Part shown: positions 1 to 8,841 of the stretch, one piece after another | Numbering within the stretch: position 1 is the first letter of the stretch | Layout of the letters: each line of letters starts with the position of its first letter | NCBI GenBank assembly: GCA_964464635.1 | Contig: CAYXGT010000018.1 | Coordinates: 1-35,192 of the forward strand | Length of the DNA: 35,192 bases | From: CAYLMG01 sp964464635 | GTDB taxonomy: Bacteria > Planctomycetota > Phycisphaerae > Sedimentisphaerales > Anaerobacaceae | Direction: 5' to 3' | Position numbers and translations under genes: made by a program | The notes under the pieces: model-generated | The model's input: the letters and a program-made list of their open reading frames with translations, nothing else | Told to the model about the DNA's origin: nothing | Database searches by the model: none

Positions 1-479
1 TTGCGATGGCAACAGAACCGCAGCTTCTGATACTGGACGACCCGACTCTCGGGCTGGATACCGTGGCGAGACGGCAGTTCCTTGAGCTGGCGGTGGATGT
101 ACTGCAAAAAGACGGCAGGACGATACTTTTCAGCTCACATATATTAGGTGATGTTGAGCGGATAGCCGACCGGATAGGGATACTGGCGGGCTGCAAATTA
201 GTTGTGGACTGCGGTCTTGAGGAGCTTAAACGACGTATAAAGAAACTCAGGCTGATTTTTGAGGAAAAGGCGCCGGCCGAGCTTCATTTAACCGAAATTG
301 TAAATCAGCAAAGCAGCGGGCGCGAGATGACAATAACAGTTGCAAACATGGATGAGCAAAAGCAGGCTGTGATAAATACTCTCGGTGCGGAAAGCTGTGA
401 AGAGATACCAATGAGCCTCGAAGACATATTTATAGAATGCACCAGGCCAAAACAGAAACAAGCGGTTGTCAAGACATAA
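1..479 (+). CDS. ABC transporter ATP-binding protein, C-terminal part (5' end outside window)
   Basis: The reading frame is open to the window edge, so only the last ~159 residues of an ABC ATPase are present; the Walker A and most of the signature motif lie upstream. Visible parts are the Walker B stretch LLILDDPTLGLD with its D-loop, then the switch histidine in FSSH, followed by a C-terminal extension of about 90 residues typical of ABC-2 exporter ATPases. The residue after the Walker B aspartate is Asp, where most ABC ATPases have the catalytic Glu. The next gene, 18 bases downstream, is a matching ABC-2 type permease, so the pair probably forms an exporter in the inner membrane. The substrate cannot be told from sequence. 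Confidence 0.9.
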   Translation, partial: AMATEPQLLILDDPTLGLDTVARRQFLELAVDVLQKDGRTILFSSHILGDVERIADRIGILAGCKLVVDCGLEELKRRIKKLRLIFEEKAPAELHLTEIVNQQSSGREMTITVANMDEQKQAVINTLGAESCEEIPMSLEDIFIECTRPKQKQAVVKT

Positions 480-497
480 TTTAGCAGGAGACTTACG

Positions 498-1136
498 ATG
501 TATACGCTAATTAAAAGAGAAATAGAAGACCATATTGTATATTTTCTGGGGGCTCTTATACTTTCCTTATTTTTCACCGGGTTAATAATAGCAAGAGGAT
601 TCGGCGGCGAACCCGGTGAAATACTTGGGGTAATTCTGGCAGCACTGGGGATTACGTTTCTTGCGATTGCAACTCTCGGGGCATGTGCGCTGGGGACGAG
701 TCAGATGCATACGGACAGGAACAAAAAGATTTCAGCGTTCTTATCGACCCTGCCGGTATCTCGTAACCAGATATTCGCTGCCCGTGTCATAAGCGGGCTT
801 TTAGCATTATTAGTCTTGTTGGCTGCTCCTGCAACAGCAGTTGAGACTTTTCTAAGCACAATTCGGCAGGAACAGCCTATCTATCAGTATTTTACAATCG
901 AGATATTTTCGGCGATATATCTGGTGGGTCTTGGGATTTACTGCACAGGCCTGATGTGCGGTTTCAGTTCGAGCAAAATCGTTCCGACACTTGGCAGCTT
1001 AGTTTTGAGCGTTGTTTTGATGACTATTATTCTTATCAAAGGTCCTGGTATTGAGACATCAATAATACTGCTGATTTATGTCTCTGCAAGCCTGGCCTAT
1101 ACGTGGCGGAAATTTAATACAACACCATTTATTTAA
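498..1136 (+). CDS. ABC-2 type transporter permease
   Basis: A 212-residue integral membrane protein with about six hydrophobic segments (near residues 13-32, 42-65, 92-118, 134-156, 161-180 and 187-203), the layout of ABC-2 family permeases. A cytoplasmic loop near residues 70-90 (sequence around DRNKKISAFLSTLPVSRNQI) resembles the coupling region of ABC-2 permeases, where the phrase 'LPVSR' is common. It follows the ATPase gene closely and has a clear AGGAG site at 485-489. The inferred role is the membrane half of an exporter. The substrate is unknown. Confidence 0.85.
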   Translation: MYTLIKREIEDHIVYFLGALILSLFFTGLIIARGFGGEPGEILGVILAALGITFLAIATLGACALGTSQMHTDRNKKISAFLSTLPVSRNQIFAARVISGLLALLVLLAAPATAVETFLSTIRQEQPIYQYFTIEIFSAIYLVGLGIYCTGLMCGFSSSKIVPTLGSLVLSVVLMTIILIKGPGIETSIILLIYVSASLAYTWRKFNTTPFI

Positions 1137-1147
1137 GGGAAAAACCT

Positions 1148-2878
1148 ATGAAGGACTTAACATATAAACTGTTGAAGTCTTTTGCCGCGAGTTTCGTAGT
1201 TTTACTGCTGTTATCAGCAGCTTTATTCTGGGGGCGTTTTTACTGTGACGGATATCTTTACGGACGAATGGCTCAGGAAAGCACGTATAAAGGTGCAACG
1301 ATAAGTCCATCAGGTATATTACCTGCTGAGATTGAAAATGACCCTAATGTCGTAATAGCCTCAGAATTTCAGGCATACATTGAACTCGACTCAGTTGTTA
1401 TCGCCACAAGGTTAGGCATATTTGATTATTTTAAGCAGAGAATGCCTGAAGGAAGATTTATGATGAGTTTTTTTGAATATGTAAATATGGGCGAAACTGT
1501 CCTTCACTTCGACAAAAACAGCGGACTTATTTTTTATGAATCAGTTAAAGTAAAAGACACAGACGACAATAAGATAGAAAGACAAAAGATAAAACTATTT
1601 GCCGGTCCTGGAGGCGTTTCTGAGAAGCCGGCAAAAGAGCTTGGCCGTTTTTACTCGCCGGTGAGGATGCAAAAAGAGCCTATAATTTATCATTCACGAG
1701 CTGAGATGCAAACTGAATATGACAGGGCAGTGCCTATAACATATGACAAAAAGCTTCGTCGTTTCTTCAAGATTGATTTTGATAAAAGGGATGTTACAAA
1801 AGGACCTGAGATTGACAAGAGCATTAATTTCAGGCCTGTTCAGATTGGCCGGCTGAGAAAAGGCGAGTTTTTATCAGGCCTTTGGTGGAACGAACCAAAA
1901 ATAGAAATAAAAGAGGAAGATAAAGAGGCTGAAAAAGGATACTGGACAAGGCATAAGCCTATAGAAATTCGATTTCACACTCCCGCAGGACCATATGTAC
2001 CAGTTCTTGATGAGAGAGGGTTGATATTTCTTGTTGACAGAGAGACCCTTGAGATTGCCGGAGAAGCGGGCTACCTGCCGGCACCGATGAGCTTTTTTGG
2101 CTCGGGCAATTCGCCCCGGCCGAAGGACCTGCTTGCCTTTGAGATTGAGCCGGTAGCAATAATGCCCGACGGTGAATATCTTGGCATGGGAGTAGCAGCA
2201 CTCTCGCGAGATGGAGCATTGATGACGGTTGCCGTATTCGATAAGGAAGGAAAACTTATCGAAAAGGGATATACAGGTGTCGACGGCCACTTGTATATGG
2301 GTTATACTACGGACGGGACGGTTGCATATCACAGACTTAAAATAAAGACGGATTCGAGCAAAGCCGTTTTCTGGGGCCTGCCGGGTTCACCTTTAGCCAC
2401 TGTGTTGAGGTACCTCTTAGAAAATCTGCAGGGGCCCGCGTTAAACATAGCCACATTTTTCACGGCTGACAGCTTTGAGGCTTCCAGCGGTCACAGGGCG
2501 CTATTTCTCGTCACTAACTCATTCATTGGTATGAAGGGCAGGCAGGCAGGGGTAAGTTTTTCCTGGAAATTTTTCAGCGGATTACTTCTGATAGCACCTT
2601 CAATCATACTGAGTATCCTGCTTGCCTGGTCGGTGAAAAAGGACGCTTTAACAAGAGGTCTTTCCAAGAAAGAAAAGCTATGCTGGATAGCCGGAGTTTT
2701 GTGTTTCGGTCTTGCAGGCTACATCAGCTACAGATTATGTCACCAAGCAGCCGATCTTGTCAACTGCCGGAACTGCGGGATGAGCAGGAGAGTCGATATG
2801 GATGTCTGTCACAGATGCGGCAGCAGATGGCTCGTTCCGGAGCTTGAGGACCCGGTCTGGCGAGTGAGAGATAGCTAA
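1148..2878 (+). CDS. Large membrane protein with C-terminal zinc-ribbon-like motif, function unknown
   Basis: I do not recognise a family. The 576 residues start with one membrane helix (about 8-32), followed by a long, probably extracytoplasmic, beta-rich region (about 33-470). Two further helices follow (about 475-497 and 512-533), then a short tail with two CxxC knuckles, C540/C543 and C554/C557, spaced like a treble-clef zinc ribbon. The start is 11 bases after the permease gene, so it is probably co-transcribed with the ABC exporter and may be an accessory or partner of it. No catalytic motif was seen in the large middle region. Confidence 0.75.
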   Translation: MKDLTYKLLKSFAASFVVLLLLSAALFWGRFYCDGYLYGRMAQESTYKGATISPSGILPAEIENDPNVVIASEFQAYIELDSVVIATRLGIFDYFKQRMPEGRFMMSFFEYVNMGETVLHFDKNSGLIFYESVKVKDTDDNKIERQKIKLFAGPGGVSEKPAKELGRFYSPVRMQKEPIIYHSRAEMQTEYDRAVPITYDKKLRRFFKIDFDKRDVTKGPEIDKSINFRPVQIGRLRKGEFLSGLWWNEPKIEIKEEDKEAEKGYWTRHKPIEIRFHTPAGPYVPVLDERGLIFLVDRETLEIAGEAGYLPAPMSFFGSGNSPRPKDLLAFEIEPVAIMPDGEYLGMGVAALSRDGALMTVAVFDKEGKLIEKGYTGVDGHLYMGYTTDGTVAYHRLKIKTDSSKAVFWGLPGSPLATVLRYLLENLQGPALNIATFFTADSFEASSGHRALFLVTNSFIGMKGRQAGVSFSWKFFSGLLLIAPSIILSILLAWSVKKDALTRGLSKKEKLCWIAGVLCFGLAGYISYRLCHQAADLVNCRNCGMSRRVDMDVCHRCGSRWLVPELEDPVWRVRDS

Positions 2879-2922
2879 ATAGACATAAATAATGGGGGAT
2901 AAAATAAGAACAGTCTCAAATT

Positions 2923-2958
2923 AAAAAAACCCCGCGGTGCATCCATTCACCACAGGGC
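2923..2958 (-). terminator. Probable rho-independent terminator of the TPR lipoprotein gene
   Basis: On the minus strand an imperfect hairpin (CCC-GGTG paired with CACC-GGG, with small internal bulges and an 8-base loop) is followed directly by seven T residues. It lies 25 bases past the stop of the TPR gene. Confidence 0.6.
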
Positions 2959-2982
2959 CATAAAAGCAATGTCAGTATCAAC

Positions 2983-3675
2983 TTATTGTAAAATTTTCTC
3001 GTCTGATTCTTCGATCATACGGTCGAGGCTTTTTGTGCTTACTCGTGTTTTTTGCCCGATTTTGACAGCTACACCGAGCCGGCCGAGCGTACCGGCAACT
3101 TCCGGCTGATTAGAGTTGAGCTGGAAGCTTCTTACCAGATAATCCTTAGCCCGGTCTTGTTCGCCCTTGCTGAGATAATAATAGCCTATCTGCCTGTTAA
3201 CTTTTGCAGAGTTGGGCGCAAGACTCATCGCCTGCTGATAGCAGGTAAAGGCATACTCGTCGAGTGCCTCCTTCTGGAATGCCATAGCCAGCTCGAGAGA
3301 GCCCATAGCAGTAGTCGAGGCCTGGTTGATATAAAAGTCGGCAGAGAATTTAGAATTTTCTGTATCACCGGATTGTGCGAGGGTTTTTACTCTTGCAGCC
3401 TGCGCTTTTCTGTGAACGGGGTCGAAGCCGAGCGCTACAGTGAACTCATGCTCAGCCTGTGTCCAGAGTGCATCGGCCTGGTAAAGTTTGCCGAGCTGAT
3501 AATGAGCATCGGGGTCTTTGTAGTTGCGTTCGACCTGTCTGAGAATAACAGCTTTTTGCTGCTCTGCGGCGGTTAGTCCGATCTCCTTCGGTTTTTTATT
3601 TCCACTGCTGCAGCCAGCAAGAATGAAAATGCAAACAATAAAAATGATATTAAAGAATAATGACTTTCCCGCCAT
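2983..3675 (-). CDS. Tetratricopeptide-repeat lipoprotein
   Basis: The start is set at the ATG at 3675 because GGAGG (3682-3686) sits six bases before it; an in-frame ATG at 3711 has no comparable site. The 230-residue product begins with a hydrophobic segment ending in a lipobox, LAGC, with the lipidated Cys at about residue 22, so it should be membrane anchored outside the cytoplasm. At least three TPR-like helix pairs follow: one around the phrase AHYQLGKLYQ, and two in the second half around ALDEYAFTCYQQAMSLAPNS and the repeat after it. TPR lipoproteins act as scaffolds for protein complexes; the partner here is unknown. It is transcribed divergently from the sigma factor gene next to it. 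Confidence 0.85.
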   Translation of the reverse strand: MAGKSLFFNIIFIVCIFILAGCSSGNKKPKEIGLTAAEQQKAVILRQVERNYKDPDAHYQLGKLYQADALWTQAEHEFTVALGFDPVHRKAQAARVKTLAQSGDTENSKFSADFYINQASTTAMGSLELAMAFQKEALDEYAFTCYQQAMSLAPNSAKVNRQIGYYYLSKGEQDRAKDYLVRSFQLNSNQPEVAGTLGRLGVAVKIGQKTRVSTKSLDRMIEESDEKILQ

Positions 3676-3753
3676 TCTGCGCCTCCAACGTCGCAATTTC
3701 ACGATTGTCATTGAACTCGGCTGCTCTCGATGACGAAGCTGAGCAAATTAAAA

Positions 3754-3777
3754 ATCCTGTTCTCATTTTTACAGGAT
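3754..3777. repeat. Inverted repeat in the divergent sigma/TPR promoter gap
   Basis: Seven-base perfect arms ATCCTGT and ACAGGAT are separated by ten bases. It lies between the two divergent genes, 11 bases before the predicted -35 of the sigma operon, and about 80 bases upstream of the TPR start codon. It could be an operator or a hairpin in the TPR leader. Confidence 0.4.
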
Positions 3778-3787
3778 GTTAAAATGT

Positions 3788-3817
3788 TTGCAAGGAAAAA
3801 ATTTAATTTTTTGTAAT
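3788..3817 (+). promoter_or_regulatory. Predicted sigma-70-type promoter of the ECF sigma operon
   Basis: TTGCAA (3788-3793), an 18-base spacer, then TGTAAT (3812-3817). The start of transcription would fall near 3824, ahead of the ribosome-binding site at 3867. Confidence 0.45.
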
Positions 3818-3878
3818 AAAAAATAAAAGTATTTCGACGTTATATTTGGACTGCGATATTTACCAGAAGGAGAAGTAT

Positions 3879-4382
3879 TTGCAAGCTCTTGACTGGCAGG
3901 TTATTGTAAAAAAACACGCTAATTTAGTGTGGCAGACGTCATACAGGCTGCTCGGTGAGCGCTGCGACGCCGAGGATTGCTTTCAGGAGACGTTTATCAG
4001 CGCTTTGAAAACGGCGAAACGCCAGCGTATTCGCAATATTTCCGGTCTTCTGGTACATCTTGCAACGAGACGTGCGATAGATATGCTTCGCAAGCGCTGC
4101 AGCCAATTGCAAGCTGATATAAGCAACATAGATACATCGAGGCTGCGGTCATCGAATCCCGGTCCATTACAACAAGTGCATAGAGATGAAATTTTTTCCA
4201 GGCTTCGTCAGGCCCTGACAGAGCTGCCGGAGCGGCAGGCTAATGCCTTTTGTATGCGATACTTGAGCGATATGAGTCAGAAACAAATCGCCGAGAAGCT
4301 TGGGATAACAGCTAATGCAGCGGGCGTACTTGTGCACCGTGCGAAAGAAAGGCTGCAGGAAATATTCAAAAGTTGGGATTAA
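3879..4382 (+). CDS. RNA polymerase sigma factor, ECF (sigma-70) family
   Basis: The product is a 167-residue ECF sigma factor. Region 2 is seen in the stretch ANLVWQTSYRLL through DAEDCFQETF, with the RNA polymerase/-10 binding part in LVHLATRRAIDMLRKR. Region 4 is seen in LPERQANAFCMRYLSDMSQ followed by the helix-turn-helix IAEKLGITANAAGVLVHRAKE. The start is the TTG at 3879, which has AAGGAG (3867-3872) six bases before it; an upstream in-frame TTG at 3846 has no such site. It is followed after 19 bases by a membrane protein that looks like its anti-sigma factor, so it probably responds to an envelope signal. Confidence 0.9.
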   Translation: MQALDWQVIVKKHANLVWQTSYRLLGERCDAEDCFQETFISALKTAKRQRIRNISGLLVHLATRRAIDMLRKRCSQLQADISNIDTSRLRSSNPGPLQQVHRDEIFSRLRQALTELPERQANAFCMRYLSDMSQKQIAEKLGITANAAGVLVHRAKERLQEIFKSWD

Positions 4383-4401
4383 AAAACAAGAGAGGTGTAA
4401 T

Positions 4402-5118
4402 ATGAATGATAACAAGGACTTGGAAAAGGCTATAAACGAACTTAAGAACACAGCCATACCGGATGGTCCGCCGAAAGAGCTTATAGAGCAGACACTTAGA
4501 AAGATTTCCAGTGAGCAGGAAAATACATCAACCACGACAAAAACCAACAGGTTCATAAGCATTTTCAGGATTGCTGCCGCTGCGGTCATTTTGATAGCAA
4601 CTGGTTACGGCTTCGGGCGTCTGAGGAGTCCTACGAAACTTGATGCCGAGCAGTTTCAGGCCCTGGAAGCTTCGGTAAAAGCCTCTCTTGAGCCGTCAGT
4701 ACGGCAGGAGCTGAAAGAAAATATGGCACAACAACTACAGTTTGCCGTTGACCAGCGGTATTCTGAACTCAAGAATGAGCTACAGAAGCAGTTTAATGCT
4801 GATTTGAACAAATTCGCACTGGATGTGGCTAATGCATCAGGGGCTATAACCGAACAGCTATTTCTGGACTTAATCGACGTTATCAACACCGCTCAGGCAA
4901 GAGAGCGGAATATGTTCGTCGCTGCTTTAGAGCAATTAGAGCTTAATCAGTTGAGAAGAGACTCACAAATACAAGGTGGTCTTTTGCAGTTCGCAGTCCA
5001 AACGGAAAATGAACTTAGCACAACCAGGGATAGTGTGGCGAAATTATTGGCCCACGCACAGCTTGACGACCCTTTTTTGAAAAAGAATGAAACGAACAAT
5101 AATGATAAGGAGAATTAA
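4402..5118 (+). CDS. Probable membrane anti-sigma factor
   Basis: The start is the ATG at 4402 with GAGGTG just upstream; the frame is open further back but would then overlap the sigma gene. The 238-residue product has a charged cytoplasmic N-terminus (1-50), one membrane helix (about 51-73), then a long, helical, coiled-coil-prone region outside. The topology and its position directly after an ECF sigma factor are the reasons for the call. I do not see the HxxxCxxC zinc motif of ZAS-type anti-sigma factors, so it would be a non-zinc type. Its stop lies two bases before the next gene, indicating tight co-expression. Confidence 0.6.
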   Translation: MNDNKDLEKAINELKNTAIPDGPPKELIEQTLRKISSEQENTSTTTKTNRFISIFRIAAAAVILIATGYGFGRLRSPTKLDAEQFQALEASVKASLEPSVRQELKENMAQQLQFAVDQRYSELKNELQKQFNADLNKFALDVANASGAITEQLFLDLIDVINTAQARERNMFVAALEQLELNQLRRDSQIQGGLLQFAVQTENELSTTRDSVAKLLAHAQLDDPFLKKNETNNNDKEN

Positions 5119-5120
5119 AA

Positions 5121-6194
5121 ATGAAAACTTTAGGTCGAACAATCGCTTTAATCGCTGTAATAAGTCTCAGTTGCGTATGCTTTTCTCAGGAACCTGAGAA
5201 ATCCAAGGTAAAGGAAAAAGTAAAAGCGGCAAAGCTTGAAGACGCGCTACACGCTTTAGAACAACAGAAAGAAGTGCTCAAGAGAAACGAAGAACAACTG
5301 ACACGACAGTTAATGGAGCTCGACAGGCAAGTTGTAGAAACTCTGCCGACACCAGGAATAACACAAATGCCGATAACGGAAAAGACAAGCGGAATAGCAC
5401 TTGCAAGCGGCCGGGCAGGCGATTCAGCCGATATCTCGGTAGTTATCACATCGGAAGACGATCAGCCTGAAAGTATTTTACAGGTAACAGAAGATATGGG
5501 CATAATGGCCCGGATACTTGACAAGCAGGTGCTCGAAATTCCCAGGCCACAATCGAGACAAACGACTTTCGGTGATAGAAGCTTTCACTACGTGCAAACA
5601 GTGGCTTCACAACAAAATCGAACCAGAGGGATTTACATATCCGGGTATGGGGCGCTGTTTCTAATGGATATTGATTTTCCGCTGAAGCCTGAGCCAAAAA
5701 CCGAGGAAAAAGAAGAGAAAAAAGCAGATGTCGGTGATATCTGGGAACAGACAAAGGGCGAGTTAATGGGAAGGCATTGGGGATCCGGCCTTATTGAGAT
5801 GGAAGTAAAAGAAGACAAACAGAAGGTTGCATTTGATGAAGACAAGATTAAAGAGCTGAAGGAAAAGATAATAAAAGCTCTCAAATACGCTTCCAACATA
5901 CGCGGTTTAGAGCCTGGTGATGATATAATTGTTGCCGTAAAGAGCACCATCCAACAAGATAGAGGAAGAATCCGTGAAATCAATATATACGGAAGCCGTA
6001 TCGGCATGCAAACCAGCGGCATTTCCGTCGTTGGCAAAACGTCCGCTATGGCCGGCGGTTCCGCTGAAGAAAAAGAACCCGATTTGATAACAGGTGTGAC
6101 AATAATCGTTAGTAAAGATGATGTTAACTCATTTGCAGAAGGCGATGTTGATTATGAGGAGTTTTGCGAGGATGTTGAGATTTTTGAATACTAA
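5121..6194 (+). CDS. Secreted protein with coiled-coil segment, function unknown
   Basis: A Sec-type signal peptide (about residues 1-23, ending near VCFS) precedes a Lys/Glu-rich coiled coil (about 30-75) of the kind that multimerises. The remainder is a mixed, acidic region with no motif I recognise. The 357-residue protein is the third gene of the sigma/anti-sigma unit and starts two bases after the previous stop. A co-transcribed exported protein could be the sensor or regulated output of the sigma system, but that is inference from position only. A strong terminator follows at 6225-6261. Confidence 0.65.
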   Translation: MKTLGRTIALIAVISLSCVCFSQEPEKSKVKEKVKAAKLEDALHALEQQKEVLKRNEEQLTRQLMELDRQVVETLPTPGITQMPITEKTSGIALASGRAGDSADISVVITSEDDQPESILQVTEDMGIMARILDKQVLEIPRPQSRQTTFGDRSFHYVQTVASQQNRTRGIYISGYGALFLMDIDFPLKPEPKTEEKEEKKADVGDIWEQTKGELMGRHWGSGLIEMEVKEDKQKVAFDEDKIKELKEKIIKALKYASNIRGLEPGDDIIVAVKSTIQQDRGRIREINIYGSRIGMQTSGISVVGKTSAMAGGSAEEKEPDLITGVTIIVSKDDVNSFAEGDVDYEEFCEDVEIFEY

Positions 6195-6224
6195 AGTGAA
6201 TTAAAGAGTGAAAAATATTAAGGT

Positions 6225-6261
6225 AAAAAAGCCGGGTCTGTTTTAAGGCCCGGCTTTTTTT
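6225..6261. terminator. Bidirectional rho-independent terminator
   Basis: An eight-pair stem (GCCGGGTC at 6231-6238 with GGCCCGGC at 6247-6254, one G-T pair) has an eight-base loop. A-runs precede it and T-runs follow it, so it can stop both the plus-strand sigma operon and the convergent gyrB operon. Confidence 0.9.
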
Positions 6262-6293
6262 ATTTTCAACACTCTAAGTGTATCTTTGCAGTT

Positions 6294-8789
6294 TTAGACG
6301 TCGAGATTTTGCACTTCGAGGGCGTGGTCTCTGATGAAGTTACGGCGTTTTTCGACGTCGTCGCCCATAAGGATACTGAAGAGCCTGTCGGCTTCGCCGG
6401 CATCTTCAAGCTGAACCTTTAACAGGGTTCTGGAGGCGGGATTCATAGTAGTCTCCCACAATTGGTCCGAGTTCATTTCGCCGAGCCCCTTGAAGCGTTT
6501 TATTTCAATCCCGCGGCCGCCAATCTGCCTTACGGCTGCACAAATTTCGCCAAGTGAGGCAACCTCGTACTCATTTTCAGTATTTTTGAGCTGGAACTTC
6601 GTCGGCAACGGCTCACCCGATTCGGCTTTTTCAGCTTGCAGAAGATAATCCGAGAGGTCAAGGCCGAACTGCTCATTAAGTTTTTCGTTTATCTGGTTGA
6701 TTCTTGCGACTTCGTGAAGCTCTTCGGCTGAAAAAGGCTCTTCCTCGACCTGCTGCTTCTTGAATGATTTTTCAAGCTCGTCGATTCGTTTTTCATATTC
6801 ACCTGAATCGTAATATATCTCATCTGGCTGGCCCTGCAGGCTTATGCGAAATGTGGGCAGTGTTTTCCGGTTATAAAATTTGCGAACGAAATCCTTGAAT
6901 ATGATACCCCTTCTCGTGAGTACGCTTATGAGCCGCTCTGCCTCTGAAAGAATTTTGACGAGCTGAGCGAGCTGTTTGTCAGCAATTTTTCTTGCTTTCG
7001 AGGTCTTCGAGTTTTTGCCGCTCTTCGCGGATTTTTTCCCTTTTGCCCCTGACTCTATGTCTCTTATTATAAGCTCTGTTCCTTCGAGTCCGCGGTCAAC
7101 CATTCTTCTGCGCATATGCGCTTCGCTCAGGACGTATTCCGACTTTTTTTGTCCCTTCGCCCTGACCTCATAGAGCGGCGGCTGAGCAATATAAATCAAA
7201 TTATGTTCCAAGAGCATAGGCATCTGCCTGAAAAAGAATGTCAGCAGCAGTGTTCTTATGTGTGCTCCGTCAACGTCGGCGTCGGTCATTAAGACTATTT
7301 TTCCATACCTGCACTTATCGATATCAAACTCATCGGTTCCAATTCCTGCTCCGATTGCGCTGATGATTGTCCGGATTTCCTCGTGTGCGAGCATTTTCTC
7401 CAGTCTTGCTTTTTCGACGTTCAGGATTTTGCCCTTCAGAGGCAGGATAGCCTGGATATTTCTGTCCCTGCCTCCCTTTGCCGAGCCGCCTGCGGAATCG
7501 CCCTCGACTATAAAGATTTCCGTAGAGGCTTTTTCCTTGCTTGAGCAGTCCCACAGTTTTCCCGGCAGGTTACCACTGGAAAGAGCACCTTTTCTTCTGG
7601 TAAGCTCCCTCGCTTTCCTTGCAGCCTCTCTCGCGGCTGATGCCTGTATCGCTTTATTAAGTATCCTTTTTGCATCGGCAGGGTGCTCCTCAATAAAGTT
7701 TCCAAGATATTTGTTTACCACAGTCTCAACAAAGCTTCCCACTTCCGGATTAGTGAGTCTCACCTTCGTTTGTGCTTCGAAATGCGGGTTTGCGAGTTTA
7801 ACCGATACTACTGCTGTAAGGCCTTCTCTCAGGTCATCGCCTGTCATCGCCTGGCCGTTCTTTAGCAGATTATTGGCCCTTGAATAATAATTCATCGTTC
7901 TCGTCAGGGCTGTTCTGTATCCCGACAGATGTGTGCCGCCGTCTATATTTCTTATATTGTTTGCGAATACGAGCACACTTTCGCTATAGCCTGTATTGTA
8001 CTGCATTGCTACTTCGCAGCTTAGCTTAGCTTCGGTATCCTCCTTGGAAAAGTAGATTACATCTCTGTGAAGCGTTTCTTTACCTTCATTGAGGTGCTTA
8101 ACAAAAGCTTTCAGGCCTTCATCGAATTTGAAGACCTTCTTTTTGTTTTCCCTGTCGTCCCTGAATGTTATCTGCAGGCCGGCATTGAGATAAGCCATTT
8201 CTCTTATTTTCTTAAGCAGTGTTTCATATTCGAATTCGGTATCGCCGAAGATTTCCTCATCCGGCATAAATGTTATTTTGGTTCCGCTTTTTTCAGTAGT
8301 ACCTACTTTTTTTACCTTTCCTTTTGCGACGCCCCTCCTGCACTCGAAATGATAATGCTCATTATCCCGATAGACATCGGCTTGGAGCCATTCACTAAGT
8401 GCATTTACGACGCTGACACCCACGCCATGCAGGCCTCCAGCTACCTTGTAACTTTCCTGGTCGAATTTTCCTCCTGCGTGCAGGGTAGTAAGGACCACAT
8501 CAAGGGCGCTTTTGCCGGCCTCTTTGTGCATTTCGACTGGTATACCGCGGCCATTATCCTCAACGGTACAGCTTCCGTCGGCATGTATATGTACCGTTAT
8601 TGTGTCACAGTATCCTGCGAGGGCCTCGTCAATGGAATTGTCGAGCACTTCATAGACAAGGTGATGAAGGCCGCCTGTGCCCCGGTCGCCTATGTACATA
8701 TCAGGCCTTTTTCTTACAGCTTCAAGGCCGCCAAGTATTTTAATCTTGCTCGCATCGTACTTGTGATTCTTTATAGCAACCTGTGCCAC
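6294..8789 (-). CDS. gyrB: DNA gyrase subunit B
   Basis: ATPase subunit of DNA gyrase (type IIA topoisomerase), which with GyrA introduces negative supercoils. GHKL ATPase motifs are clear: DNSIDEAL near residue 53, DNGRGIP near 81 and GGLHGVGVSVVNALS near 121. The TOPRIM motifs EGDSAGGSAKGGRDR and DADVDGAHIRTLLLTFFFR follow, and the C-terminal end carries the FKGLGEMNSDQLWETTMNP block. Between TOPRIM and the C-terminal block there is an insert of roughly 170 residues, including a Lys/Ser-rich stretch, as in the longer GyrB type. The start is set to GTG 8789: AAGGAG (8799-8804) directly abuts an ATG at 8798 but is nine bases from this GTG. Last gene of dnaN-dciA-gyrB. Confidence 0.97.
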   Translation of the reverse strand: MAQVAIKNHKYDASKIKILGGLEAVRKRPDMYIGDRGTGGLHHLVYEVLDNSIDEALAGYCDTITVHIHADGSCTVEDNGRGIPVEMHKEAGKSALDVVLTTLHAGGKFDQESYKVAGGLHGVGVSVVNALSEWLQADVYRDNEHYHFECRRGVAKGKVKKVGTTEKSGTKITFMPDEEIFGDTEFEYETLLKKIREMAYLNAGLQITFRDDRENKKKVFKFDEGLKAFVKHLNEGKETLHRDVIYFSKEDTEAKLSCEVAMQYNTGYSESVLVFANNIRNIDGGTHLSGYRTALTRTMNYYSRANNLLKNGQAMTGDDLREGLTAVVSVKLANPHFEAQTKVRLTNPEVGSFVETVVNKYLGNFIEEHPADAKRILNKAIQASAAREAARKARELTRRKGALSSGNLPGKLWDCSSKEKASTEIFIVEGDSAGGSAKGGRDRNIQAILPLKGKILNVEKARLEKMLAHEEIRTIISAIGAGIGTDEFDIDKCRYGKIVLMTDADVDGAHIRTLLLTFFFRQMPMLLEHNLIYIAQPPLYEVRAKGQKKSEYVLSEAHMRRRMVDRGLEGTELIIRDIESGAKGKKSAKSGKNSKTSKARKIADKQLAQLVKILSEAERLISVLTRRGIIFKDFVRKFYNRKTLPTFRISLQGQPDEIYYDSGEYEKRIDELEKSFKKQQVEEEPFSAEELHEVARINQINEKLNEQFGLDLSDYLLQAEKAESGEPLPTKFQLKNTENEYEVASLGEICAAVRQIGGRGIEIKRFKGLGEMNSDQLWETTMNPASRTLLKVQLEDAGEADRLFSILMGDDVEKRRNFIRDHALEVQNLDV

Positions 8790-8841
8790 CTTAACCATCT
8801 CCTTACCAAAATTCCGACAGTTACGTGCTGCTTTCCCTCAT

